A stretch of 64,000 nt of DNA from Polymyxa betae (taxonomy: Eukaryota; Endomyxa; Phytomyxea; Plasmodiophorida; Plasmodiophoridae): the NCBI GenBank assembly GCA_003693705.1, contig RBZT01000499.1, positions 1-64,000 of the forward strand. Reading direction: 5' to 3'. The notes below the pieces were generated by a model. The model was not told where the DNA came from and made no database searches. It worked only from the letters and a program-made list of their open reading frames with translations. Below, one piece after another: positions 56,376-64,000 of the stretch. The number at the start of each line of letters is the position of its first letter. Positions within the stretch are counted from its first letter, which is position 1. Both the position numbers and the translations under genes were made by a program.

Positions 56376-59300
56376 TTATTTGGATTCTGAAATAGATTCT
56401 TGGTTTTGCTTCTCTTCGGGTTCCAAACCACTCGTTCTTCTGTTTGTTTTTTGTTGGCCGTACAAAGCCAATCTTGCATCGTTGATCCAGAATTGGATCA
56501 TTTGATCAGTTAGATCAGAAACTGGACCGACCACATTCTTATTGCCAGCATCCAGTCCAGCGTATTCGTAATCACTCTCGCTGCTTGATTCTTCGATCGA
56601 CTGCAATACTGGGCCAGTACTTTTCAAATTGCCAGATGCCTCTTTAGTTTCAGCGATAATCTTCAGCCGAACAAAGCTACAAAATCAATGATCAATGACA
56701 GTAGAAATTGAATGCAACGTTTCTTACTTGAGCCACTGCTGGTAGATCTGTTCGGATATCTCAGGCACATTGATGTCTTGAGCAGCACGACGAACAGTCT
56801 TCTCCAGTTCATTATCGCTTTCTTCATCATCTGACAACGATCGAGCATTGTCTCGTAACGCGGCCTGGTTTCTTTTGAGTCTCTATTACATAAAACTATT
56901 ACTTCGCTTACTTCTTGTTTCCGTCTTTTCAGCGTTTGTCTGACTATCTGCAGCCACATTGTTGCAATCTTCCTGGTTGATCCACTAAGTTTGGTCAGTG
57001 CATCTTTGAGCTCCTCCTAGGCAAATTTCTGAGCTATGTGAGACAAGCAATCGGCATCAGCAATCACCTGTTCATCTAAGCAACGTTTACAAACAGCAGT
57101 AAATTCGGCTCTGGCGTCAAGGTAATTCTTCCATCTCGAACTATCAATGGTCTCTGGTGTTGTTATTTCATCCATATGATGGAACCGATTCACCAGATGG
57201 TCCAAGCTCGGATCAGATTCCTGCACATAGATCAGTAATTGAATGCAGAGATTATACAAGAGCAACATACGACAAGAACATTATCGATAGAATCACATCG
57301 GTTACATTTACTGCCATGTTCATGTAACCATTCAAGTGTGATATCAGCATATAGATCACGTAATCGCAATCTCCAACGTGCAATCGTCAGCCAACCCATT
57401 CCGACCTGATTTCAAATTTAATACTGCATAACAGACGTGCCCAGTGTGAAATCACCTTTTGTGCAACACCATTGACTTTGGCATATTTGAAAGCCTTAAG
57501 CTGCTGTGCGAAATCATCCCCGCTTGATGAATCACTGCTGATATTATCTCCAACTATCTCCTGTTGAGCCCCTTTGGTTGTCAGAAGAACACGGCCCAGT
57601 TGGGCCAAAGCTCTTGATCTGTCTCGACGAACATTCCGAGGTGAGACAATCTGGATTGCAAATAAATCATTGCTCTTAATAATATTGCGTGTATTTACCT
57701 GTTGCAGATTGGATACTAGCCATTGTCGATTGAATTTGATGAAATCAGAACGGAATGCATCCTCGAATAGACGTGGTGTCTCAATTCGTCTCATGTCTTC
57801 TAGTAGCTGAATCTTAGCAACAGCAGCCATATGCTCGATCTCTTCCCAATCTGTCACCACAATCTATATAATTACTCAGTATATTGTTGCAGCATAGTAC
57901 TAGAGAGAGATTTGCCTTTCTAGCAGCAGCTTGTGCATCAAGTGTCTGATATCTATTCTTAATTCTCCATAATCCGAACAGATCAGCTACAGATAGACAT
58001 ATACGAGTCATTCCCGTCCCAATCTGTTACATTATTAGTAAAACCGCATGATGTTTAACTGATTACTGACAATCAAGGAAATTACAATCATAACCGGGGT
58101 AATCGGATCTGCAAACATATTGTATTGTTGACGAACCATTGCCTGTCGATCAATTAAATCATATTGCATTAGTCGATTAGATCAAATAAACCTGAACACC
58201 AATAACCACCAGAATCATGCCCATAGTTGTAACTACAGTTGTAAAACTATATTGTGCAGAGAAAGAGAATTGATGCATTGATCGTAATGCAGGTTGAATA
58301 CCTAAATGAACGATAAATAACCAGGAACATTATAGAGTCTTCATAAGTTGATTACCCATATCCATATTAGATTCACATGCTTGCCATCGCATCTCTCTCG
58401 TTAAGAATTTGAACTCACAGTATTTCAGATACGAGAACGTCTTGAATCCATGAAATAATTCCATCACATTGACAAGGAAAGCGTAAAACACAATCAAGAA
58501 CGGCAGCATGACCACTGCAAATAGAAGATAATAATGCATATCATTCTCTCGAATATTATACGTGATTGGAATCTGTAAGGTTATGCTTAATCATGACGAT
58601 ATTACGAATGGAGATGATCGAGGATTTACCTGAAGTTCTTGACGGAACAAGATAAAGAGAACCAGAATAAAAGGACAGAATACAAATCCAATCATACAGG
58701 TAGCATGTCCATTAAAAGCTTCGATGACAGGTTCGATGACCTCTTCCATTTCTTCTTCAGATTCCTCGTTATGTTCAATATGAGCATCCTGTTCATCAGG
58801 TTCTTTGACAGCATATCCCAATATCCTTCGTCTACAAAACACGATGAATAAATAAACAGCTTAAACGCTGGCGACCAACCGTTCACGTTCTAATCGAGCA
58901 GCACGTCGTTTTAGTGCTGAGTTAATTGCACGAACCAGTCGTTGTACAATATCTTGAAGTTTCTCAAGAACATAGTCAGTAGCTGGACCAAAATATACAG
59001 TATCTATAACATCAGATATCGTATCCGATACAAAACCTTCTCAAATTAGTTCTGCTAACATACACAATATGAAATATGTTTTTACCAGAAACGAATCCAG
59101 TCAGATCGGGAGCACCCATCGTCATCACGAATGTGGTTGCAGCAAATGTCGTCTACATTGACAATCAGACAGCAAATTCTCCTTGACGCCTTCAAATATG
59201 TACCATTAAGGGTGCTGTTAGTAATTTCTCTTGAACAAGGCTCTCAAAAAAGAAATCGATAGCTGGCGCTAACACCTTCAGAAACAGGATAATCTCAATG

Positions 59301-62300
59301 GTATAATTACTGATTAAATGTCAGCAAATGTTATAATATTGCAATTGGCTTCTTACGAGAATGTATCTGAATAACTGAACTCGATCAAGAATACCATAAT
59401 AGTACATAATAATAAACATGCTGATGCAAAATGAAATCTTTTCCATATACGTGGTTGCCATGAATGATCATGATATTCATTATGTGATGCAATATGTACA
59501 GCTGCCTCATATTCTTCTTGTCTTTTCTCATCAGCAGCATACGGTCGTACACGACGAACCTGAACCCGGCCTTAAACGTACTAGACCTCGGTACAATGCA
59601 TAGTGTTGTTACCTTCTTTGGGATAAACATGAGAGAGCCGAGAAAGATCTGATAGACGCCCAACGTAATGAAGGCGACAGCTAAACGACCACCTCGATAA
59701 ACACGAGCGGTGCTGATCGAAATTTCGCTGTCACCCTCGAACTTACCGGATATTGAACCGAACACATCTGAAGATGAATTGGTTTAAGATACAGAACGAA
59801 GAACCGAAATATGAGCAGTTGTACCGAGTTCAACAAGAATTAGATAAAGTAGTCCAATAACTGTAAGAATGGGAACACTGAATAATCCCACTGCAATTAA
59901 TGGTTTCGATTCAGAGATCTTTAAAAATTCCCAAAGCTGGAACCGAGAACTGAATCGGACCCGTGATACAATTTTATGTATAAACCTGACCGACGGTTAT
60001 TGAGATCGACTCATTGCAAGATAACAATAAGGATTACCAATAAATCACGACACCAGCACAGAGAACTGCTCCGATTGCCATAAACAGCACAAAATAGACC
60101 TGGAATGGGAATGCAAATCTGTTCACAAGATCGGAATATCCCAAAGGAGTCAACACAGCCTAAACACACGATATTACACAATTGTAATAAAGATTCCAAA
60201 TTTGAAACCAACTTCGAACTGATAGGTGTAATTATTTGTGTATCGATCTGGATCAAATTCATCAAAGTAAAGGCTGGCTGTGATAATTTTCTTGGTTCTT
60301 TGATCAACCTAAATGCAGATATCACAATCTATTAGGAGAGAGGGAACTGATCACTTGCCTGTTGATATTCGATCACAAATCGAACAATTCTTGGAACTTG
60401 AGTACTATCCGAATTTGGATCCAAACTAGATGCCATCACAGGTATCATATAATCATTGCCAATTTGATCAGCCAATGTTGATGCTAATTATGTAAATTAG
60501 CAATGCAAGCAGTATTCATAAATCCAATAAAATTGAAAGGATATAGAAGACGATTATTTCAAAATGATGGAAAGAGTTGTGAAGTGATTCTTACTGATAT
60601 ATTCAGATCCTTTAAGAATATTTTTATAAGCGACTGGACTGGCTGTAATATAGAAGCCAGTTGCTTCACTTGTTGCCTTTTAACAACTCAATTGAGAGTT
60701 GAGAAAATAAAGAGAAAGTAATGTTACCATATACCACCGACTATAAATACTAACTGATGATAGAATCTCTTCATATTCACATTGATATACATTATAACAT
60801 TCATCAGCAACTGGAGATTGACCAAAATTAATCGCTGCAACAGGTTTTGTATCCTGAAACATATTCAGCACAGATTTACTCAATTGGGGCGTGACTGTAC
60901 TTGTTCATCAACAAGAGAGCAATTGTCACTCTCAAACATTTGAAAGAAATAGAGATAGGAATCGAACCCGCGACAATTGGAGACATATGGCATGAAGGGA
61001 TTGGCATAGAAATCTTCTGCTTCAGAACGTGATACAAATACATCGGAGAAGCTATCTGGGATTAGTTGATATACGTCAGATGTGGAATTCTGTAAGATGT
61101 CAGTTTGGACGACAGAAATGATGGGAGAGTTGGGGGCGTTACGGTGGCGTTGTTGTAGACAGATCCATCTGAGCCAACTGTTGTATAACTAATACTTAAA
61201 TCTGTCTCATCACTTCGTGGAAGATTTAGAGGTAGTTCCAGCTGTACAATCAAATGTCAGAATATTTGCTGAAGAATGCGGATTGTTATATAGGATGTAA
61301 CTTACATCAAGATCTAATGATATCACAGCCATGAATGTATCACGTGTACCAAGTAATGCACGATTGGGTCGTTTAATTGTGAGCTTTGTCGTATTTACAA
61401 ATGACATAGCCGCCCATAAAGAAACTCCATGGATAATCTCCAAACGCCATGTGAATGAGGTTTGCTCACGAATCGCCACCGTCAACTAATTCAATCAATA
61501 TTTCAGACGAGGACCAGTACGGTGATTGGAATGTGAAGTTATGGGAACCTGTTGTTGTCCAGTTTTGGGTGTGCCGGAGCTCTCAAATGTGATGGGCATT
61601 CGACGCCGGAATTTACATAGTCGATCTGTATATAAAGATAGTTGCCAATGAACCAGATATGTAATATTAGTTGGAATATTTGTGTAATCCAAATCTACAG
61701 TTATCAAATCCAGAGGTTCAACATCAATAAACCTTCACACAAAACTTTCAGTTACTAGTTTCATAGGCATAATGTCACAAACCAATAATCAACAGGTGCC
61801 ACAATCTGAGTATTAATGAGATCGTCGACATGACCCAGATCTACGGGAGAGAAGATTGTTGCTGGGCCATATCCAGGGATAACAGTACAATCTTCAATTT
61901 GGATAGATTTCTCATCACTTTCTGTACCGATTGGACAAACTTGGGAATGTCGAATATTAACAGTTCCATCAGGAAGCGGCGTTTCAACTGTAAAGAATCC
62001 ACATTCCTCATTGGGATTGCCTGAATCCGTTTCTTGATCTTGACATAAGGTCCAGAGTTGGTCCCAGACAGTACTGAAATCACCTGAAACGACTTGGATC
62101 AATAACGAGATAAATCGTATAAAAACAGATTCAAAGAACCAGAAACTGATAAATTCAATGATAAATTTGTGAAGGAGTCCTGACCTGGTCTACTATCATT
62201 ACTGTGCCCAGGTAATTGAACAAATTTATGGTGATCGGTGGAATTTGTTGTTGTGATCGCTTTCCTGTAAGTTCCTCGTGGACAATACCTAGACAAGAGC

Positions 62301-64000
62301 ACTTTCAGAAGCAAACGATATGGTTTTAGACGGAAGATACCGATTTGGTGGACATCGATAGAGATTTCGTAATGAATATGGTGTGCCTTCAACACAAATA
62401 TAACCAGGTGGACATAAAAATTCAAACATAGATTCCACTGTCGTCTCGAATGGGCAAGCATAACCTTCTGGGCATTTCACATCAAACTGAATGGCTGGAT
62501 ACGTTGACTGATCGCAAACATATCTGTGGTATCATTTAGGTCATAACCCTAAAACCCTAAATCTTTCTAACCCTTCAACACAACTAGATGCTTGCGACAG
62601 ACTATACATGCCCACGACGCCACAAACTTTACCAGATGGACATGGGCTACATTGTGATTGATCTACCAGCCCTAACACATCCGACCACGTCCCTATGTAA
62701 TCATGATCATCAGACGGTGGTGTGGACCAGTACGCCGTCCAAGGCAGCACGTACCCGGAGGACATGGTTCACAGTCGATGCCTTCACCCTGTGTTCTATA
62801 ATATCCACGTGGACAAACAATGGGTCTAATCATGCCGAAATATGGACATCTGAACATGTCTCAGCTCAGATAAACAACCGGACGTGAATTTGATAACGAA
62901 CGTGTATCCAGATGGGCACATGTGACAGATATTAACACCAAAATCTGCTGAGAAGCGACCAGGTGGGCAATCCAGTGGACGTAACATGCCAGATTGTGAT
63001 ACAAACTGGCCCGGAACTGCAGGAATCGGTGCAGACGAGCCCACGGGGCAATACGACCCAGGCGGGCAGAACCCAGACCCATAGGCGTCAGGTGATTCCT
63101 CGTGGCACCAGGTCCCTGCCATACACGCCTGTAATATCGGTCAATAGTGTCCAGGAAGCAGCTGGTGGTTCAGTATGACCTGAGGAGAGCTGAACTTCCA
63201 TAGTTGTACAACTGAGGTCTGGACCCCAGCAAGGCAGTAAGTTCCGGATGGACATGGTACAGCAAATCCATTCTGACAATAGAAACCAGATGGACATTCT
63301 TGTAGTTCATCTGATTGACCCATAGCATCACATAACAGACCTGATTAGACAATCTATTTAGGAACAATGTTCACATTAATGGTGGATTACTCAAGATATA
63401 CCATTAGCACAGGCAATTGGTTGAGCCATTCCAGCATATGGACAGATATATCCTCGTGGACATGTCTTACAGAAAGAAAGACCAAATGCATCAGAATATG
63501 TCCCCCTACAAACCAACATCAATTACTAAAACCTCAAAAATCAATATCTAACCTTGGACAAGCTATGGGGACAGCATTACCACGTCCTGGGCAGAAATGA
63601 CCTAAAGGACACAGCGACTGCATCGCACCGGTCGGCGAGGGACTGTACGACCCAGGCGGTATTCCAGGCCCTGATACAATTCGTGAACATCAGCTTAACA
63701 ATACAGCATTGGACGAACCTTCAGGACGGAAGTCACCCGAGACACAATTGGCTCCAAGCTGGCATGGCAATTCCAGACCAGGATAGGATCCTTCGAGGCA
63801 GTACGACCCATTGCCACATGGGACCGGGATATTCGATACTATATCGGTCTGATGTGGAACGATATCGGTTCGGAACCTTCCATCTAATGTCAGCTCTGAT
63901 AATGCTATCTGGAGTGACGTATTCCTATCACTATAAAAGGCACGTTAGAATAATGTCGACTATGTAAATACATGTCTTACTCGGTAGAGAACGTATTAAA
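56376..64000 (-). CDS. Giant Cys-rich (GCC2/GCC3-like) multipass membrane protein, 5' end beyond window
   Basis: Coding exons with short introns run on the minus strand from the right edge to a stop at 56376. The first part (about 64000-62300) is a chain of Cys-rich modules such as CPPGSYCPVGSSAPIPAVPG, CPSGFYCQNGFAVPCPSGTY and CPPGYICVEGTPYSL, typical of GCC2_GCC3/ephrin-receptor-like repeats. Next comes a long ectodomain (62100-60400), then six or more membrane segments between about 60100 and 58050 (VYFVLFMAIGAVLCAGVVIY, PLIAVGLFSVPILTVIGLLY, LAVAFITLGVYQIFLGSLMF, FASACLLLCTIMVFLIEF, CMIGFVFCPFILVLFILF, YYLLFAVVMLPFLIVFYAFL). The cytosolic tail of about 500 residues is acidic. Treating all exons as one gene is an inference from strand, order and spacing. 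Confidence 0.6.
62544..62561. repeat. Telomere-like repeat in the giant membrane protein gene
   Basis: TAACCCTAAAACCCTAAA (the complement of TTTAGGGTTTTAGGGTTA) lies between Cys-rich exons, most likely in an intron. Confidence 0.6.

Noticed and set aside
60955-61030. tRNA-like T-loop GGGTTCGATTCC on the minus strand
   Set aside because: The stems around it do not pair, no anticodon or D arm can be drawn, and the stretch reads as coding sequence (NCRGFDSYLYFF) of the giant membrane protein.

Overview
This is nuclear DNA of a eukaryotic microbe. Nearly every protein-coding gene is cut by very short GT-AG introns, mostly 45-58 bases with some of 29-37, and all three standard stop codons are used. 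Genes lie on both strands about every 2 kb. The gene set includes a ciliary microtubule inner protein, a centrin-binding Sfi1-like repeat protein, AP-4 epsilon, a heterotrimeric G-alpha, METTL4, DNAJC11 and the haem enzyme coproporphyrinogen oxidase. Together these point to a heterotrophic flagellated or zoosporic protist. Short TTTAGGG/TTTTAGGG runs occur three times. A rhizarian (plasmodiophorid- or cercozoan-like) or similar compact protist genome would fit, but I cannot fix the lineage from sequence alone.

Layout. 1-820: a TA-flanked inverted-repeat transposon beside a GC-rich coding remnant. 1.2-5.5 kb: PX-SH3 protein, CIMIP1/C20orf85-like ciliary protein, DNAJC11-like protein and TRAPPC13. 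The last two diverge across a 62-bp tandem duplication. 5.9-11.3 kb: a GC-rich transposon graveyard. It holds a decayed Helitron, an 820-bp hAT element inserted in it with a perfect 8-bp target duplication, and a DDE_Tnp_4-type transposase remnant. 11.6-20.0 kb: an uncharacterised membrane protein, MOB1, a DHHC palmitoyltransferase, an Sfi1-like protein, coproporphyrinogen oxidase and an unknown CxxCH protein. 20-25 kb: a Tc1/mariner-type MITE, an unknown gene, a 146-bp hairpin MITE and a large protein with two cyclic-nucleotide-binding-like domains. 25.6-31.1 kb: enoyl-CoA isomerase, METTL4, a ZPR1-like protein and a J-domain/FN3/CCCH fusion. 31.8-39.8 kb: AP-4 epsilon, an SR-type RRM protein, G-alpha and DcpS. 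39.8-49.2 kb: a UCP-like mitochondrial carrier, a MARCH5-like E3 ligase, a PTP4A/PRL phosphatase, an RBBP4/MSI1 WD40 protein, a Rab1-like GTPase, ADF/cofilin and metaxin. 49.5-56.3 kb: an ankyrin-GAF-Fic protein, TFIIA gamma, a small ORF and a GH125 mannosidase. 56.4-64 kb: a very large Cys-rich multipass membrane protein that runs off the right edge.

The genes are a random slice of core cell biology (trafficking, mitochondrial import, signalling, RNA metabolism) rather than one pathway. The most unusual items are the ankyrin-GAF-Fic protein, the J-FN3-CCCH fusion, the giant Cys-rich receptor-like protein and the nested transposons. Exon joins were made by hand from reading-frame continuity and GT/AG sites. 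Where a join is unresolved, the entry says so.
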